Of a DNA stretch of 64,000 nt, positions 44,443 through 54,395 are shown one piece after another. Below the pieces are notes generated by a model, which was not told the origin of the DNA, ran no database searches, and worked only from the letters and a program-made list of their open reading frames with translations. Positions within the stretch are counted from its first letter, which is position 1, and each line of letters starts with the position of its first letter. This stretch comes from Vicingaceae bacterium (GTDB lineage: Bacteria; Bacteroidota; Bacteroidia; Flavobacteriales_E; Vicingaceae): contig JAGYIE010000002.1 in NCBI GenBank assembly GCA_018402765.1, positions 744,001 to 808,000 on the forward strand. The letters run 5' to 3'. The position numbers and the translations under genes are program-made.

Positions 44443-47400
44443 ATGGATAAGACTAAAAAATATTGGAAAGGAACTGAAGAGTTGAATAACTCTGCAGATT
44501 TTTCAACTTCTAAAAATAATGAGTTTCAAGAATACTTGCCAACTGATGAGTTTTTGGGAGATAAAGAAACCTTAGAGAATTCTTCTACGAGCAGAAGAGA
44601 CTTCCTCAAATATTTAGGATTTGGTGTAACTGCTGCTTCTTTAGCGGCTTGTGAGACGCCTGTTAATTATGCTTTGCCTTATGTCGTTAAGCCTGACACA
44701 GTTACTCCTGGTATAGCGAATTGGTACGCTTCAACTTTTTCTGATGGAAATGATTATGCTAGTATTTTAGTAAAAACTAGAGAAGGTCGGCCAATTAAAA
44801 TTGAAGGTAATAAGCTTTCTGAAGTTACTAGAGGTGGTGTTAATGCAAGAATTAACTCCTCTGTACTTTCATTATATGATGGAAAGAGAATCAAGTCGCC
44901 TACTGTAGACGGCACTGAGTATGCATGGTCAGCTATTGATCGAACTATAAAAGCTGATTTAAAAAAGATAGATAGTAAAGGTGGTTTAGTTAGAATTTTG
45001 ACACATTCTTTGACCAGTCCTTCTACAAAATATTTAATTGAAGATTTTAAAGCTAAATATCCTAGAGCTAATATTGAGCACATTCCGTATGATGCAGTTT
45101 CATTAAGTGGAATGTTAAAAGCTAACGAGCTTTCATTTGGTAAAAAAGTAGTTCCCTCTTATCATTTTGATAATGCAAAGGTTATTGTTTCAATAGGTGC
45201 TGACTTTTTAGGTAACTGGATTTCACCTGTTGAATATGCAAAGCAATATGCAGTTAATAGAAAGCCTGAAAATGCATGGATGTCTAAACATTTCCAGTTT
45301 GAGACTACATTCTCTATGACAGGAACAAATGCAGACTACAGAACGCCAATAAAGCCTTCAGAGTACGGAAAAGTTTTAGTGGCACTTTATAACTATGTCG
45401 CTGCGAAGTTAGGTCGAAGTAAAGTTTCCTCTTCTTTAACTTCTGCTGATGCGGCTATTGTAAAGGCAGGTGACGCATTATTAGCTGCGAAAGGAGCTTC
45501 TATTGTTGTTACTGGGTCAAATGATATAAACGAGCAATTGTTTGCTAATGCGATAAATAATCTACTAGGCAACTACGGTAAAACTTTGAACATAAATACT
45601 CCCTCTAATTATAGAAAGGGAGATGATGAAAGCGTAATGCAATTGGTTGCAGATATGAATGCAGGCAAAGTAGATGCTATATTTATTGCTGGAGTAGACC
45701 CTGTTTATTCAATGCCAGCAACGGTTAAGTTCTCTGAAGCTTTGGCTAAAGTTAATACTAGAGTATCTTTTGCGTCTCGTCCAAATGAGACTTCTGCATT
45801 GTGCAACTTTATTACTCCTGACAACCATTTCTTAGAGTCATGGAATGATCATAACCCTATTGCAGGACATTATTCAGTTTCTCAGCCCGTTATATCAAAT
45901 TTGTTTGATACGCGTCAATTTCAAGATTCTTTATTGGTTTGGATGGATGCAGAAGTTGATTATTTTGCCTACATGAAGAAAGTATGGGAAGAAAAAGCTT
46001 ATCCAAATCAAACTGCTAGTTTGAATTTTACGGATTTTTGGAATTCTGTATTGAGCGATGGTACTTTTAAACATAAAGTAGTAGTTGATGAGCCGGTTGC
46101 TTTTAATGCTGAATTATCCAATGCTGCAAGTTCAATTAATGAGAATACTTCAGCTGAATGGGAAATTGAGTTTTACCAGAAAGTTGGCATTGGTTATGGA
46201 AATGATGCACATAACCCTTGGTTGCAAGAGCTTCCTGATCCAGTTTCAAAAATAACTTGGGATAACTATATTACAATGAATCCTTCTGATGCGAGAGAGC
46301 TTGGTTATGCAACTGAGTATGGTGAGCAAAAAGAAGCCAATACAATGAATATCAAAATTAATGGGGTTTCGTTCGAAGGAGTGCCTGTGGTTTCACAACC
46401 TGGCCAAGCAAAAGGAACCTTAGGTGTTGCTCTAGGTTATGGAAGAACGATTGGTAAAGACGATCAGATAGTTGGATTTAACGTGTATCCTGCTGTCACT
46501 GTTGCAGGCAAGTCAATGTTGACTTACAGCACGGATGTTTCCTTTGAGAAGGCATCTACAACTTATCAGATTGCAACCACACAAACTCACCAAACCATAA
46601 TGGGTCGTGACTCTGTTGTTAGAGAAACTACATTTGGTGTTTATAAAGCAGGCGATAAAGATGCATTTAATCCACCGCATCTTTTAACTACGCATGAAGG
46701 AAAAATTAAAACAACTGATGCTTCACTTTGGGCTAAGCATCCTGTAGAAGATGTTGGTCACCGATGGGGGATGACAATAGATATGAATTCATGTATCGGT
46801 TGTGGTGCATGCGTTACCTCATGTAACTCAGAAAATAACGTTCCTGTTGTGGGTAAAGATGAAGTTAGACGTTCTCGTGAAATGCACTGGTTACGAATCG
46901 ACCGTTATTTCAGTAGTGAAGAGGAGCAAAAGTCAGAAGGCGATAGAAGCTATGGTTTAATGGAGGTTGCAGAAGACAACCCAAGAGTTGTTCACCAACC
47001 AATGATGTGTCAGCATTGTAATCATGCGCCATGCGAAACAGTATGTCCTGTAGCTGCAACTACACACAGCAACGAAGGGTTAAACCAGATGACTTATAAC
47101 AGATGTATTGGTACTAGATATTGTGCAAATAACTGTCCTTATAAGGTTAGAAGATTTAACTGGTTTAATTATATGGGCAATGATGATTTCGCAGCAATTA
47201 ACCCTTCTCAAGATGATTTAGGACGTATGGTATTAAATCCAGACGTTACTGTTAGAGCAAGAGGTGTTATGGAGAAATGTAGCATGTGTGTTCAACGTAT
47301 CCAAGAAGGTAAATTAACGGCTAAGAAAGATAGTAGAAAAGTGCTAGATGGAGAAATTCAGACCGCTTGTGCTTCTGCATGTCCAACAGATGCAATTGTT

Positions 47401-47544
47401 TTTGGAGATTTAAATGATAGTGAGACTATCGTAAGAAAAGTTGCTGATAGTGACCGCTCTTACAGAGTTATTGAAGAGGTTGGTACTGAACCAAATATAT
47501 ACTACCAGGTTAAGGTAAGAAATACAGAAGAAGTACAGGCATAA
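44443..47544 (+). CDS. actB: Alternative complex III subunit B: molybdopterin-oxidoreductase-like iron-sulfur protein
   Basis: A 1033-residue fusion of a molybdopterin-family catalytic-like domain (about 75-760), which in ACIII carries no cofactor, and an NrfC-like ferredoxin domain (about 775-1015). The latter has the Cys clusters CIGCGACVTSC, CQHCNHAPCETVCP, CIGTRYCANNCP and CSMCVQR with CASACP, enough for three 4Fe-4S and one 3Fe-4S clusters as in R. marinus ActB. The N-terminus has twin arginines (51-52, SRRDFLKYLGF) and a lipobox-like SLAAC (Cys70), indicating Tat export and lipid anchoring to the periplasmic side. It follows actA by 36 nt. Confidence 0.94.
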   Translation: MDKTKKYWKGTEELNNSADFSTSKNNEFQEYLPTDEFLGDKETLENSSTSRRDFLKYLGFGVTAASLAACETPVNYALPYVVKPDTVTPGIANWYASTFSDGNDYASILVKTREGRPIKIEGNKLSEVTRGGVNARINSSVLSLYDGKRIKSPTVDGTEYAWSAIDRTIKADLKKIDSKGGLVRILTHSLTSPSTKYLIEDFKAKYPRANIEHIPYDAVSLSGMLKANELSFGKKVVPSYHFDNAKVIVSIGADFLGNWISPVEYAKQYAVNRKPENAWMSKHFQFETTFSMTGTNADYRTPIKPSEYGKVLVALYNYVAAKLGRSKVSSSLTSADAAIVKAGDALLAAKGASIVVTGSNDINEQLFANAINNLLGNYGKTLNINTPSNYRKGDDESVMQLVADMNAGKVDAIFIAGVDPVYSMPATVKFSEALAKVNTRVSFASRPNETSALCNFITPDNHFLESWNDHNPIAGHYSVSQPVISNLFDTRQFQDSLLVWMDAEVDYFAYMKKVWEEKAYPNQTASLNFTDFWNSVLSDGTFKHKVVVDEPVAFNAELSNAASSINENTSAEWEIEFYQKVGIGYGNDAHNPWLQELPDPVSKITWDNYITMNPSDARELGYATEYGEQKEANTMNIKINGVSFEGVPVVSQPGQAKGTLGVALGYGRTIGKDDQIVGFNVYPAVTVAGKSMLTYSTDVSFEKASTTYQIATTQTHQTIMGRDSVVRETTFGVYKAGDKDAFNPPHLLTTHEGKIKTTDASLWAKHPVEDVGHRWGMTIDMNSCIGCGACVTSCNSENNVPVVGKDEVRRSREMHWLRIDRYFSSEEEQKSEGDRSYGLMEVAEDNPRVVHQPMMCQHCNHAPCETVCPVAATTHSNEGLNQMTYNRCIGTRYCANNCPYKVRRFNWFNYMGNDDFAAINPSQDDLGRMVLNPDVTVRARGVMEKCSMCVQRIQEGKLTAKKDSRKVLDGEIQTACASACPTDAIVFGDLNDSETIVRKVADSDRSYRVIEEVGTEPNIYYQVKVRNTEEVQA

Positions 47545-47572
47545 TAATAGAAATTAGCAAAATAGTAATATA

Positions 47573-48952
47573 ATGCATCAGGAATCAGCAATAAGAGAAC
47601 CACTTATTTTAGGAGATAAATCCTACAGCGATATTACAAATGACGTGCTTAGACCAATAGTTGGGAAAGCAGATCGTTCGTGGTACATTGTTTTTGGCCT
47701 TGCGTCAGTAATGGCACTATGGGGAATTGGTTGTATCCTTTATCTTTTGGGTACAGGAATAGGAACTTGGGGATTAAATAAAACCGTTGGATGGGCTTGG
47801 GATATCACCAACTTTGTTTGGTGGGTTGGTATAGGTCATGCAGGTACACTTATCTCTGCCGTATTATTGTTGTTTCGTCAGAAATGGAGAATGGCAATTA
47901 ACCGCTCTGCTGAGGCAATGACAATATTTGCCGTTATGATGGCGGCTGTTTGGCCTGGAATTCACATGGGTCGTATTTGGTTAGCTTACTTTGTATTTCC
48001 TCTTCCAAATCAGTTTGGTTCTTTATGGGTTAACTTTAACTCCCCACTACTTTGGGATGTATTTGCAATTAGTACTTACTTTTCGGTATCGTTAGTGTTC
48101 TGGTATATAGGTTTAATCCCTGATTTCGCAACTATTAGAGACAAGGTTACTCAGGTTGTACCTAAAAAGGTATACAGTTTATTGGCTTTTGGATGGACGG
48201 GAAATGCGAAAGCATGGAATCGTTTTGAAGAGGTATCATTAGTATTAGCAGGGCTCGCTACTCCATTAGTGTTTTCGGTTCACTCCATTGTATCTATGGA
48301 TTTTGCAACGTCTGTCATTCCAGGATGGCATACAACAATTTTTCCTCCTTACTTTGTCGCAGGGGCCGTATTCTCAGGATTTGCAATGGTAAATACATTG
48401 CTTATTGTCATGAGGAAAGTTCTCAACCTTGAAAATTATATTCATGTTAAACATATCGAATACATGAACATTGTAATTATTGTTACAGGGTCGATTGTTG
48501 GGGTAGCTTATTTAACTGAATTATTTATTTCTTGGTACTCAGGTGTAGAGTATGAATCATATGCTTTTATAAATAGAGCTACTGGTCCTTATTGGTGGGC
48601 TTATTGGTCTATGATGACTTGTAACGTTATATCTCCTCAGGTATTCTGGTTTAAAAAATTGAGAACAAACATTACCTTCACTTTCTTTATGTCCATAATT
48701 GTTAACATTGGTATGTGGTTTGAGCGTTTTGTAATTATAGTTACCTCTCTTCATAGGGATTATTTACCATCAAGTTGGACAATGTTCCACCCTACATTTA
48801 TAGATATAGGTTGTTTTATAGGAACTATAGGAATTTTCTTTGTATTGTTCCTATTATTTGCACGTTTCTTCCCTGTATTGGCATTAAACGAATTGAAATC
48901 AATTTTAAAATCATCAGGAGAGGCTTACAAAAAGCAAACTCTAGAGCATTAA
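47573..48952 (+). CDS. actC: Alternative complex III subunit C (NrfD/PsrC family)
   Basis: A 459-residue polytopic membrane protein of the NrfD/PsrC type with about ten membrane helices. It begins REPLILGDKSYSDITNDVLRP, the usual ActC opening, and has WWVGIGHAGTLISAVLLLFRQKWR, GIHMGRIWLAYFVFPLPNQ and VHSIVSMDFATSVIPGWHTTIFPPYFVAGA, family blocks around the quinol site and putative proton path. In ACIII structures, ActC and ActF each carry a helix bundle, and ActC binds menaquinol near ActB. Start ATG at 47573, 28 nt after actB. Confidence 0.95.
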   Translation: MHQESAIREPLILGDKSYSDITNDVLRPIVGKADRSWYIVFGLASVMALWGIGCILYLLGTGIGTWGLNKTVGWAWDITNFVWWVGIGHAGTLISAVLLLFRQKWRMAINRSAEAMTIFAVMMAAVWPGIHMGRIWLAYFVFPLPNQFGSLWVNFNSPLLWDVFAISTYFSVSLVFWYIGLIPDFATIRDKVTQVVPKKVYSLLAFGWTGNAKAWNRFEEVSLVLAGLATPLVFSVHSIVSMDFATSVIPGWHTTIFPPYFVAGAVFSGFAMVNTLLIVMRKVLNLENYIHVKHIEYMNIVIIVTGSIVGVAYLTELFISWYSGVEYESYAFINRATGPYWWAYWSMMTCNVISPQVFWFKKLRTNITFTFFMSIIVNIGMWFERFVIIVTSLHRDYLPSSWTMFHPTFIDIGCFIGTIGIFFVLFLLFARFFPVLALNELKSILKSSGEAYKKQTLEH

Positions 48953-48973
48953 TAATATTTAATCACAGAAACA

Positions 48974-49501
48974 ATGGCTGATAAAGTTATATACGCAACT
49001 TATGATGATGAGCAGGTTCTTTTGAGAGGAGCTAAAGATTTAGTATCTAAAGGGATTTACATTAGAGATGTCTACTCACCATTTCCTATTCATGGGCTAG
49101 ATCCTGTAATTGGTGTTAAGCACACAAGAATAGCAATTACTGCTTTTATTTATGGTTTGATTGGATTATCTCTTGCTGTTTATGGAATGTATTATTTTAT
49201 GATCCAAGATTGGCCTATGAACATTGGCGGTAAGCCGAACTTTACATTAATAGATAATTTACCTGCTTTTATTCCAATTACTTTTGAATTTACAGTTCTT
49301 TTGGCTGCTCATGGTATGGCATTAACCTACTTTTTGAGGAACTGGACATTACCTGGCGTTAAAGCAAGAAATCCGTATCCTGAAACTACAGATGATAAGT
49401 TTGTAATGGAATTACATTTACATGACAATCATGATCAAACTGAGTTAGAGCTTGAAGAAATGCTGAAGGCTACAGGGACTACACGAATCGAAGCTAGATA
49501 A
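48974..49501 (+). CDS. actD: Alternative complex III subunit D (DUF3341)
   Basis: A 175-residue membrane protein with two helices (about 52-75 and 97-117) and a cytoplasmic N-terminal ferredoxin-like domain (VIYATYDDEQVLLRGAKDLVSKGIYIRDVYSPFPIHGLD, the DUF3341 hallmark). The C-terminal tail is acidic and His-rich (ELHLHDNHDQTELELEEML). ActD stacks against ActC in the complex and is thought to be structural. Spacing to actC is 21 nt. Confidence 0.93.
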   Translation: MADKVIYATYDDEQVLLRGAKDLVSKGIYIRDVYSPFPIHGLDPVIGVKHTRIAITAFIYGLIGLSLAVYGMYYFMIQDWPMNIGGKPNFTLIDNLPAFIPITFEFTVLLAAHGMALTYFLRNWTLPGVKARNPYPETTDDKFVMELHLHDNHDQTELELEEMLKATGTTRIEAR

Positions 49502-49522
49502 GAATTATTACGAAGCATTAAT

Positions 49523-50152
49523 ATGAAAAATAACAGAATCATTAACACGGTATTTGTATTTGCTGCTATTGCAACTAGTACGTTGGCTTCATGTGAAGAT
49601 CCAAATAGCCCTGGTGTTGAATACATGCCTGATATGTATCGTTCTCCGGCAATTGAAACTTATGTAGACTATGTTTATACAGATTCTATGTCGGCTCGTT
49701 TACCTGTTGCTAATACAATAGCTCGAGGTTATAAGCCTTACCCATTTGAAAACACATTAGAAGGTTATGAAGAATCAGGTCAGAAATTAAAGATACCTTT
49801 TAAAATCACAGATGAAATGTTAGCTAAGGGCGGAGCTCTTTATGCATCATTTTGTAAGCATTGTCATGGTCCTAAGGGTCAAGGGAAAGGGTCTATTAAT
49901 CATCCTGCCTACAGCGCTGTACCATCTTATACTGATGAAACAAAAAATAGAAGAGGAGGAAGGTCAATGTCCGAGCTTGAGCCTGGACACATTTATCATG
50001 TAATTATGTATGGTTTGAATGCAATGGGCCCACATGCTGCTCAGTTAAACGAAGAAGAGCGATGGAAGATTATTGCATACGTGCAAACATTGCAAGGAAA
50101 AAATAAAACTGAAGAATCAGATAATTCAGATGCAGTAGTTACTGCTGATTAA
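49523..50152 (+). CDS. actE: Alternative complex III subunit E: monoheme cytochrome c lipoprotein
   Basis: A 209-residue periplasmic cytochrome c with lipobox LASC (Cys24). The mature part starts PNSPGVEYMPDMYRSPAIETY, the conserved ActE N-terminus that wraps over other subunits. The heme site is CKHCH at 111-115 with GPKGQGKGSI after it, and Met ligands in YGLNAMGPHAAQL. A low-complexity acidic tail closes it. It is the likely exit point to the CuA site or to a mobile cytochrome c. Confidence 0.93.
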   Translation: MKNNRIINTVFVFAAIATSTLASCEDPNSPGVEYMPDMYRSPAIETYVDYVYTDSMSARLPVANTIARGYKPYPFENTLEGYEESGQKLKIPFKITDEMLAKGGALYASFCKHCHGPKGQGKGSINHPAYSAVPSYTDETKNRRGGRSMSELEPGHIYHVIMYGLNAMGPHAAQLNEEERWKIIAYVQTLQGKNKTEESDNSDAVVTAD

Positions 50153-50177
50153 TTTATAGATAGTTAAATACGCTAGT

Positions 50178-51440
50178 ATGGAATTTATATTTACAAAAAA
50201 AGCAAAAATTACCTTCGCTATATTTATGGTTGTTGGTTTAATTTCCTTGTTCTTCGGATTTGGGGCAGATGAATCAGAACATCATTCTAGATTTTGGGCT
50301 AATATTTTAATAAATGGTTTCTTTTTCTTTGGAATATCTTTAGGAACCTTGTTTTTCTTAGCGCTGCAATATGCTACTGAGGCCTCGTACTTAACGGTAT
50401 TGAAACGGGTTTTTGAAGGAATTACACAGTATATGTGGGTTGGAGCAATTGTATTAATACTATTTTTCGCTTCAAGTTCTTTACACCTGAATCACATTTA
50501 TCATTGGATGGATGCAGCAGCTACTAATGAATTTGTTATAGAGAGCACAATCGGTACTGACCACCCTGAATACGTTGCTGAAATGGTTGATGGTGCAGTA
50601 GAAAATAAGCATTTTGATTCAATCATTGCAGGGAAAACTGCTTATTTGAATCAAGGTTTCTTCTGGATTAGAACCTTAGCATATATTGGTGTATGGTTAT
50701 TCTTCGTTCGTTTATTTAGAAAAAGATCTTTATTAGAGGATGAGCAAGGCGGAACCAAGATCCACTTTAAGAATATGGTTTTTAGTGCTATATTCTTAGT
50801 CTTCTTCGCTTACACATCCTCTACTGCTTCTTGGGATTGGATCATGTCAATTGACACACACTGGTTCAGTACTTTGTTTGGATGGTATGTATTCTCAGGT
50901 ATCTGGGTCAGCGCTATGATTACTATCGTATTATTGACACTTTATTTAAAATCTAAAGGATATCTTAAAGAAGTCAATAAATCTCACATGCATGATATCA
51001 CCAAATGGATGTTTGCAATTAGTTTCTTATGGAGTTATTTGTGGTTCTCTCAGTTTGTTTTAATATGGTACTCAAATATACCTGAAGAGGTGACCTATTA
51101 CATGACACGAATTGATCATTACAAAGGGTTATTCTTTGGGGTATTTGCTGTTAATTTTGCTATGCCAATGGTAATATTGATGTCAAGAGATTCCAAAAGA
51201 AGTATCGGTTATTCATTGGTTGTTGGTATGATTATTTTTATTGGGCACTGGCTTGACGTTTACCTTTTGGTTATGCCTGGATCGGTTGGTGCTCATTGGC
51301 ACTTTGGATTTTTCGAGGTAGGAACTTTTATCGGTTTCTTAGGGTTATTCTTGTTCACAGTATTTAGATCATTGACTAAGGCTCCATTAATGGTGAAGAA
51401 CCACCCATTCTTGGAAGAGAGTAAACATTTACATATATAA
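50178..51440 (+). CDS. actF: Alternative complex III subunit F (NrfD-like membrane subunit)
   Basis: A 420-residue polytopic protein, paralogous to ActC, with about ten membrane helices and a periplasmic loop at about 115-150. Blocks such as SSTASWDWIMSIDTHWFSTLFGWYVFSG, HDITKWMFAISFLWSYLWFSQFVLIWYSNIPEE and GHWLDVYLLVMPGSVGAHWHFGF are conserved in ActF, annotated elsewhere as quinol:cytochrome c oxidoreductase quinone-binding subunit 2. Polar residues within helices are candidates for a proton path. Separated from coxB by 28 nt. Confidence 0.94.
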   Translation: MEFIFTKKAKITFAIFMVVGLISLFFGFGADESEHHSRFWANILINGFFFFGISLGTLFFLALQYATEASYLTVLKRVFEGITQYMWVGAIVLILFFASSSLHLNHIYHWMDAAATNEFVIESTIGTDHPEYVAEMVDGAVENKHFDSIIAGKTAYLNQGFFWIRTLAYIGVWLFFVRLFRKRSLLEDEQGGTKIHFKNMVFSAIFLVFFAYTSSTASWDWIMSIDTHWFSTLFGWYVFSGIWVSAMITIVLLTLYLKSKGYLKEVNKSHMHDITKWMFAISFLWSYLWFSQFVLIWYSNIPEEVTYYMTRIDHYKGLFFGVFAVNFAMPMVILMSRDSKRSIGYSLVVGMIIFIGHWLDVYLLVMPGSVGAHWHFGFFEVGTFIGFLGLFLFTVFRSLTKAPLMVKNHPFLEESKHLHI

Positions 51441-51468
51441 TTAAAATAAACACTAAAAGTATTTTGCA

Positions 51469-52533
51469 ATGCTAGATTTGCTAATAATTGTTTCGGTTGT
51501 ATTGGGTATTATTGCCCTTGCACAATTAATTAAGGTATTGGAACTTGCAGGACAAGCAAGGGGTGAAAATTCTTGGGACGTTACAGATCGAGATAACAAA
51601 ACCCAAGCGCGTTTAATGCCAGTATTTTTGGTCGTTTATTTCGCTTCGATCATCTATCAAATGGTAGCTTGGGGTAAATACTTACTACCTGTTTCGGCTT
51701 CAGCTCATGGAGAAACTATTGATAATCTGATGATGACTTCATGGATTGTTATTTTTCCAGTGTTTATTTTAACTCATATCTTACTATTTTATTTTGCATG
51801 GAAATATTCTTATGATAAGAATAGAAAGGCTGAGTTCTTTCCTCATAGCAATAAGTTAGAGCTGTTATGGACTATTGTTCCTACTGTTGTTTTATCTATT
51901 CTTATCCTCTATGGGTTAAATACATGGAATAATATTACTACTCCTGTTTCTCAGGAAGAAGATCCAGTTTTAATTGAACTTTATGCATACCAGTTTGGAT
52001 GGATAGCAAGATATGCAGGAGACGACAGGGAATTTGGATATGCCAATGTCAGAAATATCGAAGGTGTTAATGCACTTGGTATGGATTCTACTGATTCAAA
52101 AGGGTGGGATGATAAAATTGTTAGAGCTGAGTTTCACTTGCCTGTTAATAGACCTGTTCAATTTATTTTTAGAGCTCAAGATGTTATTCATTCAGCTTAC
52201 ATGCCTCACTTTAGAGCACAGATGAACTGTGTTCCCGGAATGACTACTAGGTTCGGATATACACCGACCATTACTACGTCAGAAATGAAAGGAATTACAC
52301 AGAATGACGAATTTAATTACATTCTTCTGTGTAATAAAATTTGCGGCGCGGCTCATTACAATATGCAAATGGATATTATTGTAGAAAGTGCCGAAGATTT
52401 CGAAGCTTGGTTAGGCGAGCAGAAAGAGTTTTTACCAATCGATGGATCGCCTAAAGCATTAGAAGTAGAATCAATAGAGGTTCAAGAAGAGGCTACTGAT
52501 GGATCAGCAAGCACAACAGCATCTATTAATTAA
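51469..52533 (+). CDS. coxB: Cytochrome c oxidase subunit II (CuA)
   Basis: A 354-residue subunit. An extra N-terminal helix (about 1-20) is followed by two membrane helices typical of subunit II (about 85-110 and 135-158) and a periplasmic cupredoxin domain (about 165-310). The CuA ligands are Cys288, Cys292, His296 and Met299 in LLCNKICGAAHYNM, with the upstream His in DVIHSAYMPHFRAQM. A Ser/Thr/Glu-rich tail follows. There is no fused cytochrome c domain (no CxxCH), so heme delivery comes from ActE or a separate cytochrome. Belongs to the act operon by spacing and orientation. Confidence 0.95.
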   Translation: MLDLLIIVSVVLGIIALAQLIKVLELAGQARGENSWDVTDRDNKTQARLMPVFLVVYFASIIYQMVAWGKYLLPVSASAHGETIDNLMMTSWIVIFPVFILTHILLFYFAWKYSYDKNRKAEFFPHSNKLELLWTIVPTVVLSILILYGLNTWNNITTPVSQEEDPVLIELYAYQFGWIARYAGDDREFGYANVRNIEGVNALGMDSTDSKGWDDKIVRAEFHLPVNRPVQFIFRAQDVIHSAYMPHFRAQMNCVPGMTTRFGYTPTITTSEMKGITQNDEFNYILLCNKICGAAHYNMQMDIIVESAEDFEAWLGEQKEFLPIDGSPKALEVESIEVQEEATDGSASTTASIN

Positions 52534-52563
52534 TATTAAACAGTAAGACTTAAATTAATTTAC

Positions 52564-54327
52564 ATGTCAGCACATACACATCACGACGATAACGACTTTT
52601 TGTTCAAGTACATCTTTAGTACTGATCACAAAATGATTGCAAAGCAGTTTTTACTGACTGGAACTTTTATGGGCTTCATAGGTATGATGATGTCATTATT
52701 TTTTAGAATTCAATTAGGTTGGCCTGGTGAGGCTAGTCCAATTTTGGAAGCTGTTTTGGGAAGTTGGGCCCCTGATGGGGTTTTAGCGCCTGATAAGTAC
52801 CTTGCCTTAGTTACTATTCATGGTACCATTATGGTTTTCTTTTTGTTAACTGCAGGCCTCAGCGGTACTTTCTCAAATCTACTTATTCCTCTACAAATCG
52901 GTGCTAGGGATATGGCTTCAGGTTTTATGAACATGTTGTCTTACTGGTTATTCTTTTTATCTAGTATCTTAATGTTAGCTTCTTTATTCGTTGAAGGAGG
53001 CCCTGCAGCCGGTGGTTGGACTATTTACCCGCCACTGAGTGCATTGCCTGAGGCTATGCCAGGATCTGGTTTAGGCATGACTTTATGGATAGCCTCTATG
53101 GCTATTTTTATTATGTCGTCTTTATTAGGTAGTTTGAATTACATAGTTACTATCTTAAACTTAAGAACTAAAGGTATGTCAATGACAAGAATGCCACTTA
53201 CCATCTGGGCATTTTTTGTAACGGCTATCTTAGGAGTTTTATCATTTCCTGTATTATTTGCTGCAGTTCTTTTATTGCTATTTGACCGTTCATTTGGCAC
53301 CTCATTTTATTTGTCGGATATTTTTATCGCTGGTAAAGCATTAGAGGTAGAGGGTGGAAGTCCTATATTATATGAACACTTATTTTGGTTCTTAGGTCAC
53401 CCTGAGGTTTACATTATTTTATTGCCTGCATTGGGAATTACATCTGAAGTTGTAGCAACCAACGCTCGTAAACCAATTTTCGGCTATAGAGCTATGATTG
53501 GATCTATTTTAGCTATTGGATTTATCTCTGTACTTGTATGGGGTCACCACATGTTCGTTACTGGAATGAGCCCTTTCTTAGGAGCTGTATTTACATTTAC
53601 GACATTATTAGTAGCGATTCCTTCTGCTGTCAAAGTATTTAATTATTTAACTACACTGTGGAAGGGTAACATCAAGTTCACACCTGCTATGTTATTTGCA
53701 ATTGGCTTGGTATCTACTTTCATTACTGGAGGTTTAACAGGTATTATTTTAGGAGATTCTGCTCTTGATATAAATGTTCATGATACGTATTTTGTGGTTG
53801 GTCACTTTCATATTGTAATGGGGCTGTCGGGTACATTCGGTATGATTTGTGGCATCTACCATTGGTTCCCTAAAATGTTCGGTCGCATGTTAGATAAACG
53901 TTTAGGATTCGTTCACTTCTGGTTGACTATCACAAGTGCCTATGGTGTTTTCTTTCCAATGCACTTCCTAGGTTTAGCTGGTGTGCCTAGAAGATATTAC
54001 ACGAATTCTTCTTTCCCATTATTCGATAATCTGATTGATATTAATGTAACCATAAGTATTTTCGCCATGATTGGTGGAATTGCACAATTTATCTTTTTAT
54101 ATAATTTGTTATATTCCATATTTAAAGGTCCGAAATCTCCCAAAAACCCATGGTTATCTAATACATTAGAATGGACTACACCTGTGGAACATATACATGG
54201 AAACTGGCCGGGTGCTATTCCTGAAGTACATAGATGGCCTTACGATTACAGTAAGCCGGGTGCCGAGTTAGATTATATTCCTCAAGATGTGCCAATGGGT
54301 CCTGATGAAAAAGATGAGGGTCATTAA
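52564..54327 (+). CDS. coxA: Cytochrome c oxidase subunit I
   Basis: A 587-residue catalytic subunit with twelve or more membrane helices. The low-spin heme ligands are His86 (TIHGTIMVFF) and His416. The high-spin heme ligand is His414 (VVGHFHIVMG). CuB is bound by His279, His328 and His329 (FLGHPEVYIILLP, with Tyr283 as the cross-linked tyrosine, and WGHHMFVTG). This is an A-family enzyme by the YIIL motif. It reduces O2 and pumps protons. The operon ends here with a strong terminator, without subunits III or IV or a heme O synthase. Confidence 0.96.
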   Translation: MSAHTHHDDNDFLFKYIFSTDHKMIAKQFLLTGTFMGFIGMMMSLFFRIQLGWPGEASPILEAVLGSWAPDGVLAPDKYLALVTIHGTIMVFFLLTAGLSGTFSNLLIPLQIGARDMASGFMNMLSYWLFFLSSILMLASLFVEGGPAAGGWTIYPPLSALPEAMPGSGLGMTLWIASMAIFIMSSLLGSLNYIVTILNLRTKGMSMTRMPLTIWAFFVTAILGVLSFPVLFAAVLLLLFDRSFGTSFYLSDIFIAGKALEVEGGSPILYEHLFWFLGHPEVYIILLPALGITSEVVATNARKPIFGYRAMIGSILAIGFISVLVWGHHMFVTGMSPFLGAVFTFTTLLVAIPSAVKVFNYLTTLWKGNIKFTPAMLFAIGLVSTFITGGLTGIILGDSALDINVHDTYFVVGHFHIVMGLSGTFGMICGIYHWFPKMFGRMLDKRLGFVHFWLTITSAYGVFFPMHFLGLAGVPRRYYTNSSFPLFDNLIDINVTISIFAMIGGIAQFIFLYNLLYSIFKGPKSPKNPWLSNTLEWTTPVEHIHGNWPGAIPEVHRWPYDYSKPGAELDYIPQDVPMGPDEKDEGH

Positions 54328-54350
54328 GACTTTATTATTTATATCAATTA

Positions 54351-54387
54351 AAATGTCCTTAACTTCGTTAAGGACATTTTTTTTAAT
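54351..54387 (+). terminator. Strong rho-independent terminator of the act-cox operon
   Basis: A perfect 13-bp stem (AAATGTCCTTAAC / GTTAAGGACATTT) with a TTC loop runs into a T-run, 24 nt after the coxA stop. Confidence 0.92.
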
Positions 54388-54395
54388 TTGAAAGT

